Shown: positions 1-5,500, numbered from the stretch's first letter. The stretch is 6,494 nucleotides of DNA from Desulfurococcales archaeon (GCA_015521265.1 WAON01000082.1:1-6494); one strand, 5' to 3'. Made by a program: numbers and translations. The notes: generated by a model not told the origin, from the letters alone.

Positions 1-465
1 AGATGAATCATAAATTACTATTCTTAAGTTTCCATTTATGTTTTCGTTGAAAACTGTTAGTTTCCTATACATTTGTTTTGCTAGAGCCCTTGTAGGCACT
101 AATAGAAGAGCGGTTTTACCGAGGTATTTCGTCATGAATAATGTATAGGTTAATAATAGTGTTGTTTTACCCATTCCGGTAGGTGCAATTATTACGGTAT
201 TTTCGCCACTGAGTAGCCTCCTAGCCCATAGTTTCTGTGCTCCCCATAGTTCTAACCCGTTAGTAGCTTGTTTGAAGAAATCGGCAAAGTGTTCAAGCTC
301 TAACTCGTTTGTTGAATATAAAGTATAAGCGTTCAGCGTAAACTCGTGCCTATCGCTTGAAGCACATTTACTACAAACACCTATATTCTCGAGAAAATAA
401 GCTTCAGCATCCCCGCCGCATGATGGACATGCATACCTATAAATAGGATTAATATTACTCTCCAT
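1..465 (-). CDS. rgy: Reverse gyrase, N-terminal part (cut by window edge)
   Basis: Reverse gyrase couples a helicase-like ATPase to a type IA topoisomerase and introduces positive supercoils into DNA; it is a hallmark of hyperthermophiles. Only the first 155 residues are present, and the frame runs open off the left edge. Seen: an N-terminal zinc finger with Cys13-Pro-Ser-Cys16 and Cys31-Ser-Lys-Cys34; the stretch WGAQKLWARR at about 74-83, which matches the conserved region ahead of motif I in this family; Walker A APTGMGKTT at 94-102; and motif Ia VPTRALAKQ at about 123-131. The zinc finger directly before this ATPase is what separates it from ordinary DEAD helicases. The ATG at 465-463 is preceded, on the minus strand, by GGGTG with a 5-nt spacer (471-475). 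The DEAD motif, latch and topoisomerase half lie outside the window, so whether the gene is intact, and whether it is the TopR1 or TopR2 type, cannot be told. Confidence 0.93.
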   Translation of the reverse strand, partial: MESNINPIYRYACPSCGGDAEAYFLENIGVCSKCASSDRHEFTLNAYTLYSTNELELEHFADFFKQATNGLELWGAQKLWARRLLSGENTVIIAPTGMGKTTLLLTYTLFMTKYLGKTALLLVPTRALAKQMYRKLTVFNENINGNLRIVIYDSS

Positions 466-503
466 AAATACACCCGATAAAATCATGGGTTCTAGGAGAT
501 TAC

Positions 504-511
504 ATTAAAAA
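504..511 (-). promoter_or_regulatory. Candidate TATA box for reverse gyrase
   Basis: Read on the minus strand this is TTTTTAAT, centred about 43 nt before the reverse gyrase ATG. Archaeal transcription starts about 25 nt after the TATA box, which would give a leader of roughly 17 nt, enough to include the GGGTG ribosome binding site. The box is only a fair match, so confidence is limited. Confidence 0.45.
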
Positions 512-518
512 CTGTAGA

Positions 519-543
519 CCGAGTAACACTACGCTAGACTCGG
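519..543. repeat. Inverted repeat between the reverse gyrase and alba promoters
   Basis: CCGAGT at 519-524 and ACTCGG at 538-543 form a perfect 6-bp inverted repeat with a 13-bp spacer. It lies between the candidate reverse gyrase TATA box and the alba BRE/TATA element, touching the latter. It could be an operator for a dimeric regulator acting on one or both genes. A 6-bp repeat can also arise by chance, and no protein is known to bind it. Confidence 0.35.
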
Positions 544-558
544 GGAAAAGCTTATATA
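543..558 (+). promoter_or_regulatory. alba promoter (BRE plus TATA box)
   Basis: A purine-rich BRE-like GGGAAAAG (543-550) runs straight into CTTATATA (551-558), a strong archaeal TATA box. Transcription should start near 580, giving a leader of about 30 nt. That leader carries AGGTG at 601-605, seven bases before the alba ATG. This is the clearest promoter in the window, as expected for an abundant chromatin protein. Confidence 0.68.
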
Positions 559-612
559 GAAATACCCCAATCTCATAGGTCTTAGACATAACCAATAATT
601 AGGTGAAAAGAC

Positions 613-909
613 ATGGCCGAAGCAACACCGCACGCAAGCAACACCGTGTTAATCGGTAAGAAACCCGTAATGAACTATGTAATCGCAGTATTAACCCTAA
701 TACACAAAAACGTAAAAGAGATCGTAATCAAGGCTAGGGGAAGAGCGATCAGTAAAGCAGTTGACACAGTAGAAATTATAAGGAACAGGTTCCTACCAGG
801 CAAAGTTGACATCGAAGAAATAAAGATCGGGAGCCAGACAGTAACAAGCCCCAGCGGCCGCGAGACAAGGGTAAGTACTATCGAGATAAAGCTAAAAGTA
901 AAAGAGTAA
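613..909 (+). CDS. albA: Alba (Sso10b-type) nucleic-acid-binding chromatin protein
   Basis: Alba is a small basic dimer that coats archaeal DNA and also binds RNA. At 98 residues the length is typical. Seen: the IGKKPVMNY block with Lys16-Lys17, where Lys16 aligns with the lysine acetylated in the Sulfolobus protein; the ARGRAISKAVDTVEI block at about 41-55, carrying the loop arginines Arg42 and Arg44; Phe60 in RNRFLP, which aligns with the dimer-dimer contact residue of Alba1; and the C-terminal beta hairpin region containing SPSGRETRVSTIEI. These features place it with Alba1 rather than the divergent Alba2. The start is supported by AGGTG seven bases upstream and by a strong promoter. It is divergent from reverse gyrase and convergent with a winged-helix gene. 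Identity is near certain. Confidence 0.97.
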   Translation: MAEATPHASNTVLIGKKPVMNYVIAVLTLIHKNVKEIVIKARGRAISKAVDTVEIIRNRFLPGKVDIEEIKIGSQTVTSPSGRETRVSTIEIKLKVKE

Positions 910-934
910 CAAGACTAAAACACTAATAATAGAC

Positions 935-947
935 AAAAAGTATTTTT
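935..947. terminator. Candidate bidirectional T-run terminator between convergent genes
   Basis: Five A's (935-939) followed by GTA and five T's (943-947) give a T5 run on both strands. Archaeal transcription often stops at T-rich runs without a hairpin. The site lies between the alba stop (909) and the stop codon of the facing winged-helix gene (947-949), so it could end both transcripts. The runs are short and there is no further support. Confidence 0.38.
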
Positions 948-1249
948 CAACCACAACCACGCTCAGACCTAGTATAAACATAATCCTCAACAATCCTTTC
1001 AATATAAACCTTGAAAGGAACACATTTATAGACTAGATCAACCTGTCTTCTAAGTAGGCCAAGCCTCCTAAGCCTCCTAAAAATATTATATGCAGTCTTT
1101 TTACTAAGGCAGAGTTTACTAACAAGAAAATCTACAGCATCACCGATATTCCACGTATTTTCATTACTACAGAGCAGATAATACGCTACAAGCTCTCGCT
1201 TCTTTAAATAAACAGGGTTTATTGTCTCAGAAGCCTGGTTATTCGTCAT
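947..1249 (-). CDS. Small winged-helix DNA-binding protein
   Basis: A 100-residue basic protein with the pattern of a small archaeal winged-helix transcription regulator. Residues about 16-30 look like helix 1. Residues about 33-66 fit the helix-turn-helix, with the likely recognition helix LSKKTAYNIFRRLRRLGLL (48-66), and the segment to about 80 fits a beta wing. The exact subfamily was not recognised. The ATG at 1249-1247 is the only reasonable start: an in-frame stop lies three codons upstream (1261-1259), and GGG directly precedes it. It sits 28 nt after the 116-aa gene, so the two probably share a transcript. Its start codon lies inside the C' box of a C/D sRNA candidate. It may control its own operon through the inverted repeat near 1675, which is inference only. 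Confidence 0.8.
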   Translation of the reverse strand: MTNNQASETINPVYLKKRELVAYYLLCSNENTWNIGDAVDFLVSKLCLSKKTAYNIFRRLRRLGLLRRQVDLVYKCVPFKVYIERIVEDYVYTRSERGCG

Positions 1250-1281
1250 CCCTAGAGATCAGCCCTTACTAGGCTCATCAT
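1227..1281 (-). ncRNA. Candidate C/D-box small RNA (2'-O-methylation guide)
   Basis: Archaeal C/D RNAs assemble with L7Ae, Nop5 and fibrillarin to methylate rRNA or tRNA. On the minus strand the boxes occur in the right order and spacing. C box ATGATGA is at 1281-1275, followed by exactly 12 nt (GCCTAGTAAGGG), then D' box CTGA at 1262-1259. After a 9-nt spacer comes C' box ATGACGA (1249-1243, one change from consensus), exactly 12 nt (ATAACCAGGCTT), then D box CTGA at 1230-1227. Twelve nucleotides is the favoured box-to-box distance in archaea. By the fifth-nucleotide rule the targets would be CCCUU(m)ACUAGGC and AAGCC(m)UGGUUAU; no target was identified from memory. Against it: the D'-C' spacer is longer than usual, only two base pairs (C-G, U-A) form a terminal stem, and the candidate overlaps the end of one gene and the start of the next. 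Confidence 0.5.
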
Positions 1282-1628
1282 GATTCTCCTTCATTTTCTT
1301 CCTCAAATAATTCTATAATAATTCTAGCTTTAACTTCTTTCTTGGAGAATAGAGGCGGCTTCTCTCCCAGATCAACTGCTAACACTATTTTATTACCCAT
1401 GCTATCCTCAAATTGTACCTCTGCAACATACTTCTTCTTCGGGCCCTCCTCGATACTCTTCATTAATGAATCCATTATCCTCGTAAGAGCCATTTGGAAT
1501 GAAACAGGGCTTGATAGATCCTCTGGTCTTAGTACTAGTTTCTGGAAAGTACTGAGAACTTCCCCGATCCTGGCTTTACCCTCAAATATCTTTATAGCTT
1601 TAAACCCCTTATCTTCATCTAAACTCAT
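1278..1628 (-). CDS. Conserved-looking small acidic protein, function unknown
   Basis: A 116-residue protein of no family I recognise. It is highly charged, with a long, probably helical stretch at about 22-62 (GEVLSTFQKLVLRPEDL and then ALTRIMDSLMKSIEEG). A beta-rich part follows, YVAEVQFEDSMGNKIVLAVDLG (67-88) and VKARIIIELFEE (99-110), ending in an acidic tail. No signal peptide, membrane segment or metal motif is visible, so it is likely cytosolic. The ATG at 1628-1626 is supported by GGTGAGA (1639-1633), with GGTGA six bases upstream of the start. The facing 103-codon frame is poor in charged residues and is judged a shadow. It is probably co-transcribed with the winged-helix gene 28 nt downstream, so a partner or target role with that regulator is possible but unproven. 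Confidence 0.75.
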   Translation of the reverse strand: MSLDEDKGFKAIKIFEGKARIGEVLSTFQKLVLRPEDLSSPVSFQMALTRIMDSLMKSIEEGPKKKYVAEVQFEDSMGNKIVLAVDLGEKPPLFSKKEVKARIIIELFEEENEGES

Positions 1629-1664
1629 AGTGTCTCACCACGTTAGTGGTTAATATTGAGTATT

Positions 1665-1686
1665 TCCGATATTATCCGTATCGGAT
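1665..1686. promoter_or_regulatory. Inverted repeat overlapping divergent TATA-like sequence
   Basis: TCCGATA (1665-1671) and TATCGGA (1679-1685) form a perfect 7-bp inverted repeat with a 7-bp spacer. A second, overlapping repeat is ATCCG (1674-1678) / CGGAT (1682-1686). The A/T-rich core GATATTATC (1668-1676) is TATA-like on both strands. It is placed so that transcripts would start near 1645 (minus, toward the 116-aa gene) and near 1697 (plus, toward the 226-aa gene). A dimer bound here would block TBP in both directions, so this is a plausible operator. Binding is inferred, not shown. Confidence 0.42.
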
Positions 1687-1710
1687 TAATAGGTTGTGTA
1701 GGTTGCCGTC

Positions 1711-2391
1711 ATGCCGGCTATTCGGGAAGGGTCTATACTAGTTAACACGGCAATACTAGATTTTAAAGTGATCTCAAGGATATTAATGGATCTTTGTACT
1801 GTCGATACTAATTTGACCTACACGATAGAACCAGGATACGGAGTAGTAGTATTTCTTCACAGCAAATCTCTCTCAGCAAAATACACGGCTATACCTCCCC
1901 ACACTCTAGTCTTCTCGTCAAGGCAGGACGATGAAATACAAGATCTTTGTAGTGAAAGCAGAACTTGTATGAAACTAGTTAGACCAACATGGATAAAAAC
2001 ATGGACTATAAAACCATGTACACTATTAACTTTCCTTAGCACCTTAACTAATAGAGAACTACCGCGTTTAGAATTAGGTGGGAAGACTGTAATAGCAATG
2101 GAAGGGGATATAGATTGCGATTCTATCTATGTCATCGAAGGAATATACCGGTATAATTACTCATGGTTTATTGGGAGAATCCTATTCTATGATAAAAAAT
2201 ACAAAACAATTCTTCAAAAACACGTCGAGCTAAGAAAAGAAATCGTACCGTTCGTATATAGCGGTATGAAGCCTATAGCATATATGGATCGGGATGGTTT
2301 AAAACTCATTGTAAATACTAGGTGTCTAGATACACTGGTGAGGCTTTATTTCCACGTATTACTAGATTATATTGCTTTACTAGGCTTCTAA
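1711..2391 (+). CDS. Hypothetical protein, family not recognised
   Basis: A 226-residue open frame with no motif I can name. It is rich in Ile, Leu, Val and Tyr, with alternating hydrophobic segments suggesting mixed alpha/beta structure, for example GYGVVVFLH (42-50), KTVIAMEGDIDCDSIYVIEGIYRYNY (125-150) and a hydrophobic end LYFHVLLDYIALLGF (212-226). Six cysteines (29, 80, 86, 103, 136, 205) do not form a clear zinc motif. There is no signal peptide, and no segment is long enough to be a confident membrane helix. The ATG at 1711 has AGGTTG (1700-1705) just upstream, and TATA-like sequence lies near 1671 or 1688. Internal starts such as Met26 cannot be excluded. It is divergent from the 116-aa/winged-helix pair and ends 12 nt from the end of xpb, on the opposite strand. 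Confidence 0.75.
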   Translation: MPAIREGSILVNTAILDFKVISRILMDLCTVDTNLTYTIEPGYGVVVFLHSKSLSAKYTAIPPHTLVFSSRQDDEIQDLCSESRTCMKLVRPTWIKTWTIKPCTLLTFLSTLTNRELPRLELGGKTVIAMEGDIDCDSIYVIEGIYRYNYSWFIGRILFYDKKYKTILQKHVELRKEIVPFVYSGMKPIAYMDRDGLKLIVNTRCLDTLVRLYFHVLLDYIALLGF

Positions 2392-2403
2392 GGATCAGGT
2401 TCC

Positions 2404-4050
2404 CTAACTATAGAAGTCAAGGCTATTCCTTTTCCTCTTCCTAGCCTGGTATTCTTCCGGCGTATTTGCAAGTACTATTTCGTATAATATAGCTTCTTTA
2501 GAGTTCTTTTTCGGTCTTAATATACGTCCCAGACGCTGTATGAATTGTCTACGAGAACCCGTTCCAGAGACTATTATTCCTACATTTGCATCGGGGATAT
2601 CTAATCCTTCATCACCAACAGTTGTAACAACCAATATGCCCGAAGGAGCTTCTCTGAACTCCCTCAACGTCCTCTTCCTCTTCTCTGGTGGGATTTCACC
2701 TGTTAAAAGATAGGCGTTCAACCTCTGTGCTATTTCTTCGGCTTGATCAACATATTGAGTAAATATTATGATCTTGTTCCCCCTACTATACTCTCGCCGC
2801 GCAATTTCAACGGCTTTATCGATCTTTGATTTTGAAGCCGATAATATACTCCTCATTCGATTATGTATTCTCAATGCCTTCTTAGCTCTTTCATCTCCTT
2901 TAAGTGCGGCTTCTAATACTTCTTTAAACGTCCTATAACCAGCTAAGCTCCTGTAAAGCTTCCTTAAACCTTCGAATTCTTCTTTTTCATCTTTACTAAG
3001 CTTTACTTTTACAGTTATAATACGGTGTCTTGCAAGGTAGCCTTGTACTGCTAGTTCTGCCGGTGTTTTATGATAAACTATTCCCCCTAGTAACGGGAAC
3101 AGTTCCTCATGTCGTCCATCTTCCCTTACAACTGTTGCCGATAAACCTATACGATACTTAGCTATTGAATGGATCGCAATATATCGGAACTTATCTGCAG
3201 GTAGGTGGTGTACTTCGTCAACGATCAATAAATCGTAGAGGGGTGATAATTGCTTAATGTTTCTAAATCCGCTCTGATAAGTTGTAATCGTTATAGGAGC
3301 TATACGTTTCTCCTCGCTATATATTAACCCTACATATCCCGGCTCAATATTAGTGTATTTGTAAATAGATTCTTTCCACTGAAACATCTGTTCCCGTGTA
3401 AATGTAATGATAAGCGCTCGCCTATTGACTACTGTTATTGCTGCAATACCAATTATGGTTTTACCGGAGCCTGTCGGTAAGGCAATTATTCCTCGAGAAC
3501 CATGATTTATCCATTCTCTTAATGCTTCTTCTTGGTATGGTCTTAATGTTATATTTCTCAGTTCAAGCTTCTTGGGTAGAATTTTGTCTTTTAAGAGGTT
3601 GTTCTCATCAATTACTGTTACCTCGACTTTTTGTCTAAGTTCCTCTATAAAATCATGTAATCGATAAGGTATTAGTTTGTAAGATATATACTCGTCATTG
3701 TAATATAATCTTCTAAGACTATACTTTCTAAAAAGATCTCCTACTTGAAACCTTAATGGCCGCGGAATATTAATAACTACCCATCCACTACTGTAATCCC
3801 ATTTAGCCCTAATAGCGAGTTTACCGTAGAGTTTTCTCAGTTCATCTATAAAGGATTCATCAACATCGATACCAAGATCACTTAATAGGTTAACTACATC
3901 CTCTAAACTATACTTATTCTTAAGAGCTTTCTCAATGTTGAATTCAAATAATGAACCAGCCCCCCTTTCATAACCCTTATAGTCCGCAATCCTCGTAATT
4001 TCCCTAAATTCTTCAGGTCTAAGCCATCTTTTAACCCTAAAAGCCGGCAA
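2404..4050 (-). CDS. xpb: XPB/Rad25-family DNA helicase
   Basis: XPB is a superfamily 2 3'-5' helicase/translocase. In archaea it is linked to nucleotide excision repair and perhaps promoter opening. The 548 residues hold the full motif set: LRPYQ (169-173); Walker A LPTGSGKT (191-198); Ia region ITFTREQM; TYQSG (257-261); DEVHH (278-282); SAT (304-306); then the family-defining RED triplet (309-311). A helical thumb-like insert covers about 352-400, motif V is TTVGDEGLDIP (476-486) and motif VI is QRLGRILRP (505-513). Residues 1-160 should contain the damage-recognition domain but are less clear. The start is TTG at 4050-4048, with GGGG (4061-4058) seven bases upstream, because no ATG lies between it and the upstream in-frame stop. 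It follows the 143-aa gene by 12 nt, implying an operon. No Bax1 gene follows on this strand, unlike many archaeal loci, so this may be the XPB type that lacks that partner. Confidence 0.94.
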   Translation of the reverse strand: MPAFRVKRWLRPEEFREITRIADYKGYERGAGSLFEFNIEKALKNKYSLEDVVNLLSDLGIDVDESFIDELRKLYGKLAIRAKWDYSSGWVVINIPRPLRFQVGDLFRKYSLRRLYYNDEYISYKLIPYRLHDFIEELRQKVEVTVIDENNLLKDKILPKKLELRNITLRPYQEEALREWINHGSRGIIALPTGSGKTIIGIAAITVVNRRALIITFTREQMFQWKESIYKYTNIEPGYVGLIYSEEKRIAPITITTYQSGFRNIKQLSPLYDLLIVDEVHHLPADKFRYIAIHSIAKYRIGLSATVVREDGRHEELFPLLGGIVYHKTPAELAVQGYLARHRIITVKVKLSKDEKEEFEGLRKLYRSLAGYRTFKEVLEAALKGDERAKKALRIHNRMRSILSASKSKIDKAVEIARREYSRGNKIIIFTQYVDQAEEIAQRLNAYLLTGEIPPEKRKRTLREFREAPSGILVVTTVGDEGLDIPDANVGIIVSGTGSRRQFIQRLGRILRPKKNSKEAILYEIVLANTPEEYQARKRKRNSLDFYS

Positions 4051-4062
4051 GGTGCAGCCCCA

Positions 4063-4494
4063 TTAATCGCTGAGAAATATGATTCCTTCCTCAAACTTTA
4101 ACGCGTGGACATCAACGTTTCTAACCTTTGAATCCATGCATAGTTTTCTTAAAACGGTTTCCACATATTTGGTAGGTATATAAAAAGCGGTTCCAGGCCC
4201 ATAGGATCGTATAACCTTGGATCTCTTAAATAATAACTCTACTTTTTCGTTTAGCCCATATTTATTACTGACAAAGACCAGTAGCCCGAGGAATTCATCG
4301 TTGAATTCGTCGTTACCGATAGGTGTTCTTCGGAGAAATATGCATATGTAGAAATTATCGCATTCCCCGCAGATTGTTATAAATGGAGACCCATATGTTA
4401 AGTAGGTTTCATCAATTTTCTCAACAATACCTTCTAGATCATCCATATTATAGTATTTTCTTAATAATACTTGATACTCCAATTGTGGGGTCAC
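4063..4494 (-). CDS. Hypothetical protein ahead of xpb, unusual start
   Basis: A 143-codon frame with no recognised family. It has a predicted alpha/beta make-up, with strands SPFITICGECDNFYICIFLRR (36-56, containing Cys42-Gly-Glu-Cys45), EFLGLLVFVSNKYG (67-80), KVIRSYGPGTAFYIP (93-107) and, at the end, ALKFEEGIIFLSD (131-143). A helix such as TKYVETVLRKLCM lies between the last two. The single CxxC is not enough for a zinc finger. As given, the start is GTG at 4494. A TTG at 4482-4480 is also attractive, since GGTGACC (4495-4489) would then sit as a ribosome binding site in front of it; Met17 is a third choice. It ends in TAA only 12 nt before, and in the same frame as, the xpb start, so it is almost surely co-transcribed with xpb and may work with it. 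That link is inference. Confidence 0.7.
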   Translation of the reverse strand: MTPQLEYQVLLRKYYNMDDLEGIVEKIDETYLTYGSPFITICGECDNFYICIFLRRTPIGNDEFNDEFLGLLVFVSNKYGLNEKVELLFKRSKVIRSYGPGTAFYIPTKYVETVLRKLCMDSKVRNVDVHALKFEEGIIFLSD

Positions 4495-4520
4495 CGCGTG
4501 GGTTTCTCGTCACTATTCAG

Positions 4521-4530
4521 TACTTAAAAC
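4521..4530 (-). promoter_or_regulatory. Candidate TATA box for the 143-aa gene and xpb operon
   Basis: On the minus strand GTTTTAAGTA lies about 32 nt upstream of the GTG at 4494. Transcription from it would start near 4499, giving an almost leaderless mRNA if GTG is used, or a leader carrying GGTGACC if TTG at 4482 is used. A second A/T-rich option, GAATAAAAAG, lies at 4551-4560. The choice between them cannot be settled from sequence. Confidence 0.35.
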
Positions 4531-4565
4531 CATGCTCATCCCCCACTAAACTTTTTATTCTATTG

Positions 4566-4574
4566 TTTAAAAAT
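4566..4574 (+). promoter_or_regulatory. Candidate TATA box for the HTH-PRTase gene
   Basis: TTTAAAAAT lies 52-60 bases before the chosen ATG at 4626. A start of transcription near 4596 would leave a leader of about 30 nt carrying GTGATC (4617-4622), which matches the GGTGATC core complementary to the crenarchaeal 16S rRNA 3' end. The promoter position supports the shorter gene model, since the extended frame would begin well upstream of any such transcript. Confidence 0.48.
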
Positions 4575-4625
4575 ACTTATAGACCGGGCAAAAACGTTAT
4601 TGATATACTTGATGAAGTGATCACA

Positions 4626-5444
4626 ATGGTTAGAAGTATTTATAATAAGTATAAAAACGAGTTACTACTGCGGCAACCGTCTGAAGAAGAGGTTAAGGAG
4701 CTTATTGAAAAGCTTAACAGTGTTTATTCAAGAACTAAGCTCGACAAGATGAAGGCTAGGCTTATGGCTAACGAGATCCTCAGATTATTGAAGCCTCACA
4801 TGTCTTACAAAGACTTAAACAGGTTAACCGGTGTTCCCGAATCTATTTTATGTAGATATGTCCGTGGAAATATTATTCCCAGTTATGAGCAGGCTATAAA
4901 CATATTGTCTAGAATATCATTATCAACCGATTTAGATTCCTTGCTTAGGAACCTAGTATTGAGTGAGAAGAGCACTATTATTGATCTATCAAGGGTTATG
5001 AAAGACCCATATATTATAAGGCTACTCACAATACTCTTATCAATTGAGCTTGCAGGTAAGAGTATCTCTAAGATCATTGCTACTAGTGAATCAGTCCTTC
5101 CTCTTGCTACTATGTTGGGATTAGAGTTGAATTCATCACTTGTTCTTGTCAAACGCCGCATGTATCCGGGCATCCAATACTATAGTGCTATCATTATTAG
5201 AGGGCCTCGTGCTAGTGAGACAATATATATCGATAAGGATTTAATAAACAGAAGAGATCAGCTACTGGTATTAGCAGATGTAGTTTACACAGGTAAAACA
5301 CTTGAAGCAGTCTTAAACTTATTATCTAGAGCTCGCGCACAGATCGTTGATATTATAGCTATACTAGCAATAGGGGATCAGTGGAAGAGGCGCCTCAGAG
5401 AATACAAGGTGAAAACACTCACGCAAATACCCTATCCTTTCTAG
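4626..5444 (+). CDS. HTH-phosphoribosyltransferase regulator (GfcR-like architecture)
   Basis: A 272-residue protein fusing a helix-turn-helix to a type I phosphoribosyltransferase fold, an architecture known in archaeal transcription regulators that probably sense PRPP, nucleotides or sugar phosphates. Seen: a charged helical leader (about 10-55); an XRE-like HTH at about 57-95 with LNRLTGVPESILCRYVRGNIIPSYEQ as its core; then the PRTase domain from about 120 to the end. The PRPP loop is LLVLADVVYTGKT (213-225); most catalytic enzymes have two acidic residues before the loop, whereas here Ala217-Asp218 leaves one. That favours sensing over catalysis. The frame is open back to 4383, but that extension runs antisense into the 143-aa gene and lacks PRTase-family content. 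ATG 4626, with GTGATC just upstream, is preferred; GTG 4617 is an alternative. Its regulated genes are unknown; the divergent xpb operon is a candidate target. Confidence 0.86.
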   Translation: MVRSIYNKYKNELLLRQPSEEEVKELIEKLNSVYSRTKLDKMKARLMANEILRLLKPHMSYKDLNRLTGVPESILCRYVRGNIIPSYEQAINILSRISLSTDLDSLLRNLVLSEKSTIIDLSRVMKDPYIIRLLTILLSIELAGKSISKIIATSESVLPLATMLGLELNSSLVLVKRRMYPGIQYYSAIIIRGPRASETIYIDKDLINRRDQLLVLADVVYTGKTLEAVLNLLSRARAQIVDIIAILAIGDQWKRRLREYKVKTLTQIPYPF

Positions 5445-5460
5445 TCTAATACATATAAAG

Positions 5461-5469
5461 AATTATATA
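5461..5469 (+). promoter_or_regulatory. Candidate TATA box for the AbrB-ACT gene
   Basis: AATTATATA lies 53-61 bases before the AbrB-ACT start and would place the transcription start near 5491, inside the palindrome at 5489-5500. The leader would then be about 30 nt, with AAAGGGG (5507-5513) as a weak ribosome binding site. Other A/T-rich candidates in the same 77-bp gap are ACATATAAAG (5451-5460) and the palindrome core itself, which would give a nearly leaderless mRNA. Confidence 0.45.
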
Positions 5470-5488
5470 ACCTACAGACTTCTATATT

Positions 5489-5500
5489 CACTATATAGTG
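5489..5500. promoter_or_regulatory. 12-bp perfect palindrome, likely operator
   Basis: CACTATATAGTG is identical on both strands. It lies 21 bases before the AbrB-ACT start codon, at the transcription start predicted from the upstream TATA box. This is a natural site for autorepression by the dimeric AbrB-type domain encoded directly downstream, or it may contain the TATA element itself. No binding evidence exists in the sequence. Confidence 0.45.

Noticed and set aside
511..550. Possible tRNA or hairpin RNA in the reverse gyrase-alba gap
   Set aside because: There is only one 6-bp inverted repeat, with no cloverleaf arms or T-loop sequence, so an operator-like repeat is the better reading.
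1342..1653. 103-codon plus-strand open frame opposite the 116-aa gene
   Set aside because: It is Ser/Leu/Ile rich with few charged residues and has no ribosome binding site. The minus-strand frame has GGTGA and protein-like composition, so this is its shadow.
1857..2042. 61-codon minus-strand frame inside the 226-aa gene
   Set aside because: It is short, has no start signals, and is antisense to the longer frame.
3438..3638. 66-codon plus-strand frame inside xpb
   Set aside because: It lies opposite the XPB Walker A region and is a shadow frame.
3846..3885. Second C/D-box-like arrangement on the minus strand (TGATGA then CTGA) in xpb
   Set aside because: The boxes are 16 nt apart, there is no convincing C'/D pair, and it lies inside conserved coding sequence.
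3903..4094. 63-codon minus-strand frame spanning the 143-aa/xpb junction
   Set aside because: It lies in another frame over two better-supported genes and shows no motif.
4383..4625. N-terminal extension of the PRTase regulator
   Set aside because: It runs antisense over the 143-aa gene, has unlikely composition, and a better start with GTGATC and a promoter exists at 4626.
4883..5173. 96-codon minus-strand frame inside the PRTase gene
   Set aside because: It is antisense to a recognised domain and has low-quality composition.
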